64,000 nucleotides of DNA from Membranipora membranacea (taxonomy: Eukaryota > Bryozoa > Gymnolaemata > Cheilostomatida > Membraniporidae), in the NCBI GenBank assembly GCA_914767715.1, contig OU612069.1, forward strand, positions 2,230,001 to 2,294,000, written 5' to 3'. Numbering within the stretch: the stretch's first letter is position 1; the number at the start of each line of letters is the position of its first letter. The translations under genes were made by a program, and so were the position numbers. Of this stretch, positions 1-12,885 are shown in pieces. The notes beneath the pieces are model-generated. The model was not told where the DNA came from. It ran no database searches and saw only the letters and a program-made list of their open reading frames with translations.

Positions 1-169
1 GAGTTTTCCAATATGCAATATTCTGGAATTCACAGTAATACTAGATCAATGATAGCACAAATGAGAATGACCCGTACATACCTAAAGGTTTGGTGTTGCA
101 TTATGGGAATATTGTCAAAAGACCCTAAGATTCAGGATACAACACTCAACACATCACATTTGTTTGTAG

Positions 170-2354
170 AAAAGAGATCTGAAGATGATTGGCGAGAAAT
201 TCTTTCATGTTTTAGTGCCCAGAAAGAGCACCAAGTTACTCAAAGACTGTAAGTTATTGTAAGCTATTGGCTGTGTAGGGTTGGATAATACCGGTGATTA
301 GGTTTCATTATAGTTTGAATTTGCTCATTGATGCAACTATAAACATTCTACGGAAATGTTTTGGGGTCGAATTGGTCTAATTGGAAAAGCAAGTGAGCAA
401 AGATTTTGAGCAATGTAGGGAGATTTAGCTTTTAAAATCATTGCTCTAACGAATTGAAAGACCCTCTGAACTTGGCTCTGAGTAACTCGATCTCATTTAA
501 GTATTCAAATCGACGTTAGTTAAAAAACTTGCCTTTACCTAACTAGTAGTAGCTTTAGAAGTTGTGCCCTCACTGCAGCTGGATGAGCAACTCCTTATTG
601 TTATGACCTGTCTAAATAAATTGTTTTATTTTCATTGTGTATTTCAGGGGATTTGTGGGGTCCTCTGATATTGTGTATGTTTATGGCCATGATGTTACAA
701 AGTAGAGCTTCCCTCATAGATAAAGATCATACCGGAGATGGTGGGCCTGAGTTTGCTACTTTCTTCCTTATATATTGGGTGGGGGCGCTCATCATCACCC
801 TCAATACAATACTACTCGGTGGAACTATGTAAGTACAGTCTCTAATTTAAGCACTCTGGAAGTGAATCACATAGCAATCCTTTCTAATTCCCTCATTATA
901 ATTATTTGTAAAAAAAACTTGTTGCATTGAATTAAGAAATCAATTTTTTTTGAGGCAACAGGTCTTGAAAATTATAAGAACCTTGTGTTTTGGAAATTCA
1001 GCGGATATCCCCATATTGAAAAACATTTAGTAAGATTGATCATTCTCAAATATTTTTGAACCCTTCCTTCACTGTTCTTAAACCCTTCATTTCTCATTTA
1101 TAACAATGATAAATTTTGGACTTACTATGATGATGATGTATTATTGCTTGATTTTTTCCGTACATTCGATCATAGGTTGATCGACAAACTGTAGTAATCA
1201 CACAAACATAATACAGTGAAAGCTGGTCAATTCAAACTTTATAATTCAAAACTCCTGTTAATTCATACAAGGAAAATTGGTCCCTTCAGCCAGACATCAA
1301 TGTATTCTAATGTCACTTAATTCAGACACTGCTTAATTAGAACAACTTTTTGTGGTCCCCAAAGTTTGAATTAAGTGAATTGCGCTGTAAATAATATCGT
1401 ACACATCATGACTACGTTTATTGTTGTAGATCCGTGTTCCAGTGTATGTGTGTATTAGGATACTGCGTAGTACCACTGGCTGTCGCCCTGACCTTATGTA
1501 AAGTCGTACTCATAGCTGAACAAACTACCGGTCTGTTCGTAGTCAGGTGTATATTCGTACTACTAGCCTTCGCCTGGTGTGTCTTTGGTAAGTTAGACTG
1601 GTCCTGACAAGAACTAAGCTTCATGTGGGGGGGGGGGGTAAGCCTATCTTGACAAGCTTTCGTGATGCAGGCTTGGCAAAGAGTCGTCAAAACTTGCCCC
1701 CTTCCCCACCAACAAAGCTTTTAACAGGGTAGGAGGTTGCAGCCATATGGATTGCACTTAGCTATAAAATGCATAATTTAATTTCTGTATTAAGCAGACC
1801 AGATCCACTTCTCATCTGTCTGTTCAGTGGTTCAAAACAGAAGCCCAATATATCAGACTTTAATACACAATAAGGTATCATCAGTTTGAGGATTCAATCT
1901 ACTCAACTAATGTTTTTAGTGGGAACTCATGAATTCCATTTGACTTAAATTGAACACAAAGGTAATGCATGTCTGGGGGCCCTGATTTAAGTGCATGAAG
2001 CAGTAGTGGTTTCACTATATCCTCCAATCAGGTTGATTGATTGTGGCGGCCACTGCTGCTTTGTGCATCATATTCTTGGACCCTTTTAATGAAATGCATA
2101 TGGAGAAACCAGAAATTCACAAATTGCAATCCTGTCACATCAATGGGAAACATCGCTCCGCTGAGTAAAGACAAGCTAACACTTGCCTTCAGAAGGCGAT
2201 AACTTTCATTAACTGCCATTTTCTCTCTTTTACAGCATCAACAGCTTTTCTGGTCGAGTCTCAACCTCCAAAAAGGAAAGCCCTAGTCTTATATCCTGTG
2301 GCTTTATTCTACTTTGTCATCAGCTGGCTCGTAATATCGCACAATGGACAATAA
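170..2354 (+). CDS. YIPF6: YIPF6, Yip1-domain family member 6 (5' partial)
   Basis: Four exons join in frame: 170-248, 648-828, 1430-1587 and 2236-2354, with a TAA stop at 2352-2354. YIPF6 is a five-helix Golgi membrane protein of the Yip1 family that acts in vesicle trafficking with Rab GTPases (family knowledge). Seen here are family blocks RDLK, KFFHVL, DLWGPLILC, GGPEFA, ITLNTILLGG, CVLGYC, FAWCVF, STAF, ESQPP, and the C-terminal FYFVISWLVIS. The hydrophobic segments fall where the Yip1 helices belong. The exon at 170 starts after a TTTGTAG acceptor at the conserved KRDLK block, so roughly the first third of the protein (cytosolic N-terminus) lies before the window. Intron 829-1429 contains a pogo-like MITE. 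The order of motifs over the last two thirds fits the vertebrate protein well, and I see no break. Confidence 0.93.
1214..1386. mobile_element. pogo/Tigger-like MITE in a YIPF6 intron
   Basis: A 173-bp element begins CAGTGAAAGCTGG and ends GCGCTG, and is flanked by TA on both sides (1212-1213, 1387-1388), the target duplication of Tc1/mariner/pogo elements. Its ends form imperfect inverted repeats sharing AATTCAAACTTT. A second copy at 51782-52631 shares both ends and the interior block GGAAAATTGGTCCCTTCAG, but is split by another element. There is no coding capacity, so it is a non-autonomous element. Confidence 0.75.
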
Positions 2355-3070
2355 AAGTGCCGTTATATTGCATAACGGACTATAAAAAGCCTCCTTATAT
2401 CACATAACGGACTATAAAAAGCCCCATTATTTCACATAGTGACTATAAAAATCCATATATATATATATATATCCATAACAACCATAATTACTTGACATTT
2501 ATAATAGCTGGGATATGGTAGTAATTCTATGCAACACTTTTTCATTAGAGAATATTCACCCATTTTGTGAAGAAAAATTTAGGGTATTGAAAATACGATA
2601 TAATTTTTAAATGGCAGTGATAGTAAAATTTTCTTTTCATTCTTTGTTGCTGCAAATGATGTCATTTTCTGTCCGACCCCCATCCATTGCTTCCAAAATG
2701 TTGAGCAGTCAATGATTCCTGCTAAGATACATCTGTTTTTCGGACTAATTATTTGCGCTTCCATTACTGTAACTTAATCATCTTTCTTTCCTTTTGTTTC
2801 AATGCTTTCTCTTCTTTGTGTGCTGTCCAGTCTTGGTTTATTTTGTTATATAAAAGGTTCTATGATCAACTGATTTGCTGTTTCTTGATTTTCTTGATTA
2901 CAATTTGTCCAATACACACCACTCTTATAACTGGCCATCAGTGCTCAATTGATAAGTTTAAGCCCCTTAATCCTCATGATCATTTACCTTCGTAAGAATT
3001 AGAATGAGTTTGAACAATGTGCCTGCATTCCTGAGAGGCTGCAATAGTTTTGGCATCGGTGGCATATCCT
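2355..3070. other. intergenic spacer with short repeats
   Basis: No gene is recognised between the YIPF6 stop and the repeat block upstream of the CUB/EGF gene. Around 2360-2450 there are three imperfect tandem units of about 45 bp with the core ATAACGGACTATAAAAAGCC, followed by an (AT)n run near 2455-2472. Open frames here are short and have no family signature. Confidence 0.5.
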
Positions 3071-3074
3071 TAAA

Positions 3075-3345
3075 TTGTCCAGTATAACTTCCCTCCAGGA
3101 GCTTTGCAATATAAATGGCATCTAATCTATATACCATTCATTGTCAATTACACATAGGGTGATAATGACTACTAGTGAAATGTTTATAGAAAGTTTGAAT
3201 GTACTCAAGTTGCCTTCAGTAAGTTTTGTACTGATTTGTACAATGTCCTGCTATGTCACAGCAAGGTGACCTTAGTTGCTTTAGGATGATTCATGCGTGT
3301 ACACGTTGTGTACACAATAGTTTTTGATTTCTCTTTGATGCGGCT
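3075..3345. repeat. dispersed repeat, inverted match to 33230-33546
   Basis: This block just upstream of the CUB/EGF gene is matched on the opposite strand by the block upstream of the fucosyltransferase start. Shared segments include GGCATCTAATCTATATACCA, CATTCATTGTCAATTACAC, ACAATGTCCTGCTATGTCAC and GTGTACACAATAG, in reversed order at 33230-33470. There is no coding capacity. It may be a transposon end, or regulatory sequence copied between two gene fronts. Confidence 0.75.
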
Positions 3346-3382
3346 CATCCAGGTATTACACGAAAGTTACACCAATGATCAA

Positions 3383-3416
3383 AACCAATGAACTAAAGAG
3401 GTTTAGTTCATTGGTT
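3383..3416. repeat. short perfect hairpin
   Basis: The 15-bp arm AACCAATGAACTAAA at 3383-3397 is followed by a 4-base loop and its exact reverse complement at 3402-3416. It lies about 85 bp before the first codon of the CUB/EGF gene, next to the start of the left arm of the inverted duplication. Confidence 0.8.
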
Positions 3417-3502
3417 ACACCCAATTTTTATCCCACTCTTGAGCTGTATGATAGTGCAGTGACCTGACTTGCAGCTAGTCACAAGTCAGATATTTAAATA
3501 AA

Positions 3503-6500
3503 ATGGATTTAAATCGGGAGACTCTCATGGCAGTAACCATCTTAGGGATTATCTTCATGGATGGAAAATCGATAGCAGCAGCTGGTGAGTAGTGATACAG
3601 ACCCTGATTCACCAGAGTTTATTCATCCAATCACAGTCTAAATGTGTCTCTCAATCTATAAACTGTCGTGATCGTTCATTGATTGCTGCTTGCTGGGAAA
3701 GATGAGGTTTTATTCCAAAATCGCCTACTGCTCAATGGAACTGTCTATATTTTCAGTGACTGTTTCAGAGATCAATTTGATTTGAAAGCTTGGAAGAGCA
3801 AGAGTAACGAGCAATGTGGTTATTTAGATTTTGCTGGCACTACAAAGTTCTATCTGGCGAAACCAAAATATGGGCTAAATACCGCATCTGAGCTCCATAC
3901 CTTTTTTTTTGTTGGCTAAAACTCTGGCTCAATTTGAAATCAGAAAAACTCAGAAATCTTTTGAAATTTAATTTTGTTATATCAGTTGGATCTGAAACTA
4001 GGTGTTTAAGGATAACCAATACAACTGAACTTAATACAATCGATAGAACCTCAAATCACTGTTACAATTGTCTGACTTGCTCAAGCAAGATCTTCTCAGT
4101 ATACAGATCTATCAGTAGATTGTCTTCTCTACTAGCCGCCAGCACTATCTGTTCACCGCTATGTGACTCACTGGTTTCTGGCTGAGTCAGTTATTTATAC
4201 CTTTGTACTCCAATTACATGTAAAATCGGAGTTGCTTTTCCTTTATGTGTGGTAGGGCAACTCCAAAGTAATAAATGACAGCTGTCAGAATTTGGCTAAT
4301 AAAATTATTCAATATAGCATATGTATAAGATTTGAACACAAAGAGCCTTATATCTCAGTTTAAGGAGATGGCACTGCATTGCGTTGAGCTCACAAACCCA
4401 ACATCTCGTCTATCATGTGTATCATCTTCTCATAGTGCGATCCTATTACTTCATGTCTTTTCTCATCAAAACATACCATCCTGATCTTTGATCACCTTTG
4501 CTCCAACAAATATGGTCTAAGTCACGTAAAGGGTAGTTATACTGTAAAATATACAGTATTTCAATGTGTAGTAATAGCTGTTCATGGAAGAAAACTTATC
4601 TTTTCACTGCTGTATTAATTTATTTTGTGCAATAATCTGTGTCACCATGTAGAGATCCCTTTCTCTCAAAGTAGATAAAATATATGTAAAAGCATTTAAA
4701 ACTGGTTTTTTCTTTTTGCAGAAGGATCATCTGTCTTGACTTTCTGCAACACTGGTAATCAGACTGTAAGAGCAACTTCTTCTGGCCTGATATTGTCACC
4801 CTCATACAGACCAGCAGATGATTTCACACGACGCACATGCTCGCTGACACTCAAAGTTAGCCCACCATTTCTGATTGAATTAAAAGCTGATGGGGATTTT
4901 CAGTTACCATCAGAGTTGAAGAACAACAGAGAGTGTTCCCACTTGAACTCTTTGTGGATTAAGCATGATGACTTTGAGGGAAGGGAATGTGGATATAAAG
5001 AAAACGGCAGCATACTCTGGACACTGGAGGATTCTGCCGATGATTCTCAGCTGTCAACTATAACTATAGGATTAACCCAAGGCAGCACACCTGATAGAGA
5101 AATGATGTTTGCAATAACCTACACAGGTAAGCCAGCCAAGGGTTATATTCAGAGATGGGAACTCTCCAATAATATAGCGTGCAGAGAACCTGTATAATTT
5201 GAAATCTTGATCAACCATTCACATTGATGATGACCAACTTGTTGAACTGATGTCATAACACTTGTAGCATTTACCAAAATTGATTTTCTTTATACTTTCT
5301 ATCAGTTCAAACACCAATAGACTATGGAGGTGTGGACCAACACGCAGTTTACCAAGCTCAACCAGAAGGGTACATTGTCAGTCATATTGGTGGAAAAAAT
5401 TACTGGTCGCAGATCAATTCATCTCTTGTACTGACTGGACTCGAGCCAATGTCTGAGGTAACAGTCCAACTTCTGAAAAACGATCTGGGAAGCACATCTA
5501 GTTGTGAAGACTACTTTCTTATCACAAATGCCATGCAACAGAACAAGATTTGCGGACTGGATGGACTAGTAGTTACAACGATAAACGCCACAGGCTCAAC
5601 ACTGACCTTCAACTTCATCAGCGGCTTTGATTTCAAACAGAATGGTGAAGGTTTTCTTCTGTTTTACCAAGGTGGGTGACATAGTCCTCGGCGACTCAAA
5701 TCTGTATACCTTAACAATTTTTCAAAGGTAAACTATTGTTAAAAAAAAGAAATTTGTAGTGTTCCGTCATTTTTACTATTGTATTGAAGCAGACTAGCTA
5801 GTCTGTGTGTTGTTTGATCATCAACTTATCTATGAAATTATTAGTATAACATATTCATGGAAGGGATGACGCGTTGTGACATCATGGAGGTTTGCCCGCT
5901 GATTCCCAATGCCAATTGGCGAATGCTTAAGCTGAAATTCGCTCACATGATAGAATGAAATATGGAGAATAAGAAGTGATACAAAATAGCAGCCTCTTCA
6001 TCATCATCTTTGAAGCGGAGAGAGTTATCTTCTCTTGAGTACAGGAACTGAGACCCATATTACTAATGCCGCACCCTATAACCATGCCCGCCGGAAATTT
6101 GGCTACTCTTTTAACTAAGAGGCAAAAGGGGGTTCTTTTTACTGTGTGTGGGGTGTGCAAACACACAGTGGACCTCCGGTATTTTCAAGTCCTGCTCCGC
6201 TAGGACCTGGCCAGGATGAATGGTGTGCCAGTACCAAATCAGAATTGACAGAAGGCGCCCGGAATTGAACCTGGACCTCAAAGATCACAAGCCCGTACCC
6301 TTAACCATAAGACCACTCCTGACTTCTTAGCAGCCTCATAGTGAGTCTTGAAATAAAACATGATGTGTTTTGTCATAAATTATGACAATCATTTTTGTAA
6401 TCCAATATTCATTTACTTTGATGAAAAATTTTGTATCATATGCGAACAAAAATTATTTAGGTCTGCTGACTGACTCATGGAAAGACATGTGACAGCATGG

Positions 6501-9500
6501 AAAGACATGCTGACAAGCTGGAAAGACAGCTAAACCTACTACAAGGGGTCCCAGCAATGGGCCATGTAAGGCCAATAGCCCTAACACGCTGTGTTTCATA
6601 GGGTGGCAATGGTGGATTGGAATGTGCTGTGGGATGAGAGAACACAACTCTGAGTAGTGAATAGCGGGCTATCTAATTAGCGCCATCGACCCATTCTTTT
6701 GTGGGGACGGTGAGATGGCGCAATCGGTTAGAGTGCTTGCTATTTACTGCCAGGCGATAAGTGATGCAGGAGTTGTGGGCTCAAGTCCCATTGGGGGAGC
6801 TTTCATTGTTGATTGTTCCAGCCCCCAGCTCCCTCGGGTCTATACCTCTTCTAAGCTGATTTTAAAACATCTAATACATAAACCCCCCAATGCTTAATGT
6901 CAAGCGACTATAATTATTCAAAGACTTGACAGAAATCCATGTAGTTTAAATATAAATTACTAAAAGCACTGCGTATGGAAAAATGAAACAATTATCTCTG
7001 CTTTCAGTGATCAGTAGCATAACAACCACCACTGTTGCATCCATGACCACATCTACCACCAATATCCCCTTTACAACAACAAACCATGCTCACACAAGCA
7101 GACAACACACCACAGCAACAGTCATTTCTGAAACTACGACAGCGTCGGCTATGTTGACAACGGAGAAAACATTGTCGACAACAGCGACCATATCTACAAA
7201 AACTATACCGATGACCACCATGCTGATGACAACATTGAAGACAATGACCACCATTTCAGCGGCGATGGCGACTAGCGATAATATGGGAGCGATAGCAACT
7301 ACACATACTGTTAATGTTTCTGGTACTACTTCAGGGCATACAATAGGTAAACAAAAATGCTATGCCAAAATATAAATCTAATAATAATAGTGGCTAATCT
7401 TTTCGTAACTTTTTGTCAATCAATTTTATTTGATACTTTATGACCCTATTCAGATTTAGAAAGTTTTGCCATCAAGTTTTGCTCGCAAATGTTTATTCTA
7501 GACTTTAAATTCATCAAGATTGTGCAAGCTGTCCTCTCAATATACTTGCCCGATTTGCTGTGCATAGGATTATTAGTGAGAAATTGTCCTTATGATTGCT
7601 GTTCATCATAGTGTCAAAATACAAATTTATGGCATCAATTAATGTACATACGCTTTTTCCAATTTGGCACAGGCTCAACATTAGTAAGACTCAGCGAAAA
7701 TTATCCGAAACCATTAAAATTCAAAATGGAATTCTTTTATGCTTTTGCTTACTAAGAAAATTAAATTCTCCCTTGAATAGACCTTAATTAGCCTCTAGAA
7801 TCATTGTCTGTAGTTTAGTTATATACACAATAATTTCATATCTAGATGACTGTAAGACTGAGCAACCTTGCTCTGCTATGGCGTTTTGTGTTGATACACC
7901 AAACGGAAGCATATGTAGATGTGAGACTGGGTTTGAAGGAGATGGAACAACCTGTAGTGATATTGATGAATGCAAACATCTGAATGCCTGTGAAACAGAC
8001 CAAAAATGTTTGAACACACCTGGGTATTATATCTGTTCTCCGTACCAAGGTGAGTGTAACAGGTGAATTAAAACACGGTCAGCCACTGCCACAGCCGCTC
8101 CATCAGCAGCTGTGTTGTACTAGATGGAACATGTTATAAGTCATCAAAAGCCAGTAGCAAATAGAGGTAATCACTTTAGAATTAGCGGTACTAGCTAAAT
8201 ATACCAGTATGATTATCAGAGATTAGAGAAATGAGATTTTAGCATTTTAGAATTAGGCCACTCCAAATTAATACCTTGATCTAGATGACAATTTGAAGAT
8301 TTGTAGGTGGAGGGAGGTGTTTTTTTATTTTATATTTTAGCCCTATAAAACAGCTGGAGTTAAAATGTTTTTTTATTTTATATATTTACCCTGAACTCAA
8401 GTAGCTGCAAATTTTTTAATTTTCTCTCACATACACAAATCTTGAATGGTTGACCCTGCCACCTCATGAGTGTTTGATAATGTAATGACACTTGCTCACA
8501 TTGCAAGCATTGCAGAATGTTTGTATACAAATAAGTAGTTAATGACACAAGAGCAGCAAGCCACGCCTCCTACCCTGCTCTGAGTCCATTTTGATTATTT
8601 TAGAAGATTTTAGGTTGCCTCTCATTGGTCAAGCACACTACTAATTGGCCAATCAGTATCATAAGATAAAATCAACGATGGACAATGAAGAAGAAAGACA
8701 GAATTTTATTTTCATGTTATATTTTTTGTTCTCTTCATCCATATTGAGTCACCACTCACCATAGGCAATAACATTATATATCATGCATACCATGTGCATA
8801 CATATAGGGAATTGACAGGCGGTTAAGGATATATGTTTTATATTTTACTTGGTCAAATGACCAGGAGGTAAAATATTTTATTATTTTATGACTATTTTCA
8901 GCCGGCGTCTGGCGGTATTTTGATTTTATCAGGGCTCCGACAAGGAGGCGGGCGTTCATCTAGGTCATGGGTGGGCAACCTTTTTTGAAAAAGGCCGCAT
9001 TTTACGCAGGCTCAACTGAAAAGGCCGCAGCCCATTTTCCAGGCATAAAATCGGAACAGGAGTAACAATTTTGGCACTTTCTATTATAGTCTGTACAAAC
9101 TAAAACAGGTGTATGTGTCAAAACTACATTATGATGCAAAAGCATTAGCTCAATAGAAATACTCGTTTAACTAATCTTCTGAAGTATTGTGATGTCACTG
9201 TGTGATATTGTGTGATGTTGTGCGCAGGTCTGTATCCTTTTGTTTCATATGTTTGTGGCAGGGTGGGTGCGGGAGAGGTGCTGTAGCACCCTCCCGCAAA
9301 GAGAAATATTTTGCAAATGTTTGTGAAAAGAGAGGCAATCTTTTAACTTTTAGTACTTCTAGTACTTTTTAGTACAAATCTGCCTTTCTTGCTCAAAATG
9401 ACAGTTTTGCAACAAATAATAATTTCTCTCACATTATAGAACGTTATAGTTCCAACCCTCCAAAGGTCACTGTTCCGGGTTTTAAAAAAAAATAAAGCGC

Positions 9501-12500
9501 TGGTAAAAGTACCAGCAGTTGCCCTGGGTGGGGTGGGGGCAAGAGTCTGAGGGGCTCAGACTAGCACCAGTAAAGTTGAGATGATTTTGTCTAGAATGCT
9601 TAGCTACATGCAGAATGGCCACATTTTGCAATAAATTCAGTGCTTACAGAGTGCTACGCATACATGGATATCCATATAACAAAATGAGAATCAAAATTGT
9701 GTCATAAAATTCACAGGCATGCGGCCCCAATTAGGCCGCAAAAGACCAATAACTCTGTGCTACCATCAGTTGCTATTAAACCAGAAGTGTTTTGCATGTG
9801 CCATGTGGCCCCACTGATGATTACCTTGCATCTGTTAAGTAAGATAATCTTATGAGCTGAAAGATTGAAGAGGTGCAGGAATGAGGCACAGAAGAAGGCC
9901 AAGATCATAGCCAAGATCAATGTCTGAAGTGCCTTCTTGAGAGGGGTCAAACCACCATCATCAACCTTAACCTTCGTCACATTTATTTATCAATCATTCC
10001 CACATAAGCATCATGTGATCAAGGTTTGCAAAGGGATGGGGGGGGGGGGAGATTCCCCCAAAAATTACTTTTGATTTTGCGCTATAAAGGGATAAAATCA
10101 TATTAATGTTGTTTTTGGTTATTGATTTCATTAGAAATTGACGAAACAATAAATATTATTATGTCATTTTAGGAGCTACCACTGTGATGTGTGAAACTCA
10201 TCAAAATGTCATCAGGGCATCCTCCTATGGCTTCATTCAATCACCAAACTATCCTTCCACCTCTCCGAACTTCCGTGGACCACCATGCACCGTAACACTA
10301 ATTGCTGCAGGCCCATCTTCAATTGAGGTCAAAGTTGACGGAAGATTCTTTATACCTCCTGATTATGGCAGCAATCAGAGATGTTGCTTTTCGTCACATA
10401 GCACAACGTGCCTCTCCATTTATGAATCAGATAAACACAGTAGTGCATGTGGAAATTGGAACAATGGAACTGGTAGATGGATTAAGTTGAGTGGTGGAAG
10501 TAACTCCGTGGACATAACAGTCTCATTTAAATCAATTTATGATGCTTTCTCATTTCGCCTCAACTACAAAGGTGAGTACCAATGTTCAGCATACAATAAT
10601 GAGACAGATCCTTACAATGCTCTTTGCTCATATTCCTCCAAACAATGGTCTACAATCAGGCAACTTTCAATACAAAGAATTCTCAGATCATCAAGTATTG
10701 AGCCATCTCCTTATCTAATCTGTGAATGAGACCAAGTTTTCAATCACATCTTCAAGAGAAGATCAGATGGTGATATTTGCTGTTTTCGATTGAATTTCCA
10801 CCTGATTAACATAGAAATAGATTCACTTATGTTTTCTTTCATCTTATTATGTTTGTATAACTACCCTGTCGACCCCTGACCTATAATCACTGCGTTGAAA
10901 TGTTTACAGTACATGTACATAACGCTGATTACCTTGATCGTCCATTTGATATTTCAGTGAAAAGGCCAATAGATTTCGGTGGCACCAATCAGCACACAGA
11001 ATATGAGGCACTCTCTATAGGCTTCATTATCAGTCATTTAGATGGACGAAATTACAGGAACAATCTTAACTCCACGCTCACCATAACTGGGGTACAGCCA
11101 GGAACGACAGCCACTTTGTATATACGGTCTAAAGATTTGAGGAACATGCAGACATGCGATGATCATCTCATCATTGCTGGTGGGACAACAGATGTGAAAA
11201 TATGTGGTAGTGAAAGGAGACAGAAGTGGGAGGTGGTACTTATATCATCAAGGATGACATTTACGTTTGTGACAAATAGTCAGTTTGTTGGTGAAGGGTT
11301 CGAACTTGAGTATCATGGTGAGTATGATCAAAATGTCTCTGTAAGCATCTTGATAAAAGTTCCTAGAGGATATTTTGGCAAGAAAAAGTGTAACATACAT
11401 CTTGTCATCGCAACTTGTAAGCACATCAGTCAACTCTATAAACTTTCGTCTCCATTCTCTAGAGAAGGTCTTTACTCATGGTTTCTAGCTGAAGATCCCT
11501 GTGTTGTGCAGTGGTATGAGCACTACTGTAAGTTGTATCTAGGTTGTAAAATATTTTTGGAATTATTATAAACTCTTAAATCAGTGAGCATTTCTGATAG
11601 CAATACCCAATTGATATTTTACACATGGTTATGGTGATTGTCCCTTGCTCACAATATTTCTCTTTCAGTAATGGGGGAAGGGTCGGAGAGGGGGTGAATC
11701 AAACATTCCTAGATAACTGCATTCTTCATACTTGCGTTTGATAAAAATAAAGCTTGACATTTTATCTCTATCTCTTTTACTGCTTTAGTTTCGTTGAGTT
11801 CTTCTCCACATGATGGCCTTATTGTTGGTGCTGTACCAATATCTACAGAACCTCATATCATACCCACTAGAGATACAGAAACAATAGAAACAGATGTCAT
11901 ATCATCAGGTCAGGTATTAACTGATCCACTCTTGAATATATATGAAATACTGATACTCATAATGACCATCTAATATCAAGTGATGTGTCCATGGTTTGTT
12001 TTCCATATACTCTAAAAGAAGAGTAATGTATTCGCAGCAAGAAAAGTGTGGCAGAGGTCTGGAAAATTTAACTTCTAGGCAAGCTTAAATTGACCTAATC
12101 TCTTTTCATTTTAAATACTCTGTTCACAGCTACCCATAATTTAGCTCATTTACACCCTGGCTAATATATACTCTTCTTGGATATGCATCGATCATACGGT
12201 GCTCTGGTTGGACTGTGAGTCAGTTGAATTACTAAGATATCCTTTTCTAGTGATTCATTTCACACGTGCCCGAGATGATCTACTTTCAATACATCATCAT
12301 GTATTTATGTGTTGTTTGATGTTTTGATACTTCCAGGTTCAGGACAGATTAGCCAACCACCACCTGTAACTGTGTCATCTATTGTGATCGCATCAGCCCT
12401 ACCCTCCAGTGTTATTTTTATAATAGCAATCATCGCAGCGGTGATAGTTGCATGCAAACACAAGTAAGTGAATTCAGTGCCAGGGATAGAAGAAAAATAT

Positions 12501-12885
12501 GTCATTTGGTAATGCCCTAAAGCTTTTGTGATACTTTCGACCAATCGCAAGCCTTACCAGAAGGTATTCTATAGCAATGAGTAATTAAGAATTATTTGAT
12601 TATGCTTACTGTTTAAGGAAAAATAGGAAGAGCAGCCAGACCTCGAGTGACATACACATGAGAGAGATCAATCAAGATTCTGTTACTACAGGAAACAATA
12701 TGTCTACCCCTCAGCGGCAACCAAATAGCAGCAACCATCACCAATATGTACAGCGTGAAGAAGAGTATGACCAAATACCAGCAGATTATTTTGAAACAGA
12801 AAGAGTATGCGCTTTTGCCTCTTATTCATTACCACCCTGTTCCGGTACATATGTAAGGGGTGCCTTTGAAGTCAGAGCAGAGTAG
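3503..12885 (+). CDS. CUB/EGF/mucin single-pass membrane protein (intact copy)
   Basis: Ten exons join without a break into 889 codons: 3503-3584, 4722-5126, 5306-5671, 7008-7346, 7846-8049, 10173-10571, 10958-11317, 11789-11908, 12337-12463, 12618-12885. Module order: short signal peptide (residues 1-27, core MAVTILGIIFM); CUB 28-162 and CUB 163-284; Thr/Ser-rich mucin stretch 285-397; two EGF modules 398-465, the second starting DIDEC as in calcium-binding EGF; CUB 466-598 and CUB 599-718; Ser/Thr stalk; membrane helix about 775-797 followed by CKHK; and an 89-residue cytoplasmic tail with YDQIPADYF. The first eight introns are all phase 1, the pattern of shuffled extracellular exons. The third and fourth CUBs resemble the first and second, suggesting duplication of a CUB pair. 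I recognise the modules but no named orthologue. A cell-surface receptor or adhesion role is inference. A decayed copy lies at 43785-53051. Confidence 0.88.
4130..4260. repeat. dispersed repeat in intron 1, inverted match to 31855-31985
   Basis: The block GTTATTTATACCTTTGTACT, followed by TAAAATCGGAGTTGC, recurs on the opposite strand at 31855-31985 with the same flanks (CAGCACTATCTGTT, GTTTCTGGCTGAGTCA). It is about 130 bp, non-coding and of unknown family. Confidence 0.7.
5990..6330 (-). mobile_element. tRNA-derived SINE, family A
   Basis: Read on the minus strand, the element starts near CAGGAGTGGTCTTATGG, an A-box-like sequence (TGGTCTTATGGTTAAGGGTA). It then has the B box GGTTCAATTCC, and continues with a body containing CACTGTGTGTTTGCACACC. 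A second copy in the same orientation is at 27930-28245, with the same head and body. It lies in the intron between exons 3 and 4 of the CUB/EGF gene. Confidence 0.7.
6705..6810 (+). mobile_element. tRNA-derived SINE head, family B
   Basis: GAGATGGCGCAATCGGTTAG is A-box-like, and GTGGGCTCAAGTCCCA is B-box-like at the right spacing. The predicted acceptor stem does not pair as in a working tRNA, so I read it as a SINE remnant. It lies in the same intron as the family A copy. Confidence 0.55.
8966..9760. mobile_element. hAT-like non-autonomous element (boundaries uncertain)
   Basis: The left end GGGTGGGCAACCTTTTTTG, followed by GGCCGCATTTTACGCAGG, is typical of hAT-superfamily ends. A second GC-rich GGCATGCGGCCCC / AGGCCGCA block is at 9717-9740. 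The right terminal repeat is not cleanly visible. The inside holds a hairpin-rich stretch (9260-9300) resembling 47140-47185, and a motif GAGTCTGAGGGGCTCAGACT near 9545 that recurs around a G tract at 56790-56817. No transposase frame is visible. Confidence 0.45.

Noticed and set aside
13-252. Open frame of 79 codons at the window start
   Set aside because: The conserved YIPF6 exon at 170-248 is in another frame and has proper splice sites; the longer frame lacks family motifs.
3683-4185. Two open frames in intron 1 of the CUB/EGF gene
   Set aside because: They lie between well-phased exons, lack splice partners, and the second overlaps a dispersed repeat.
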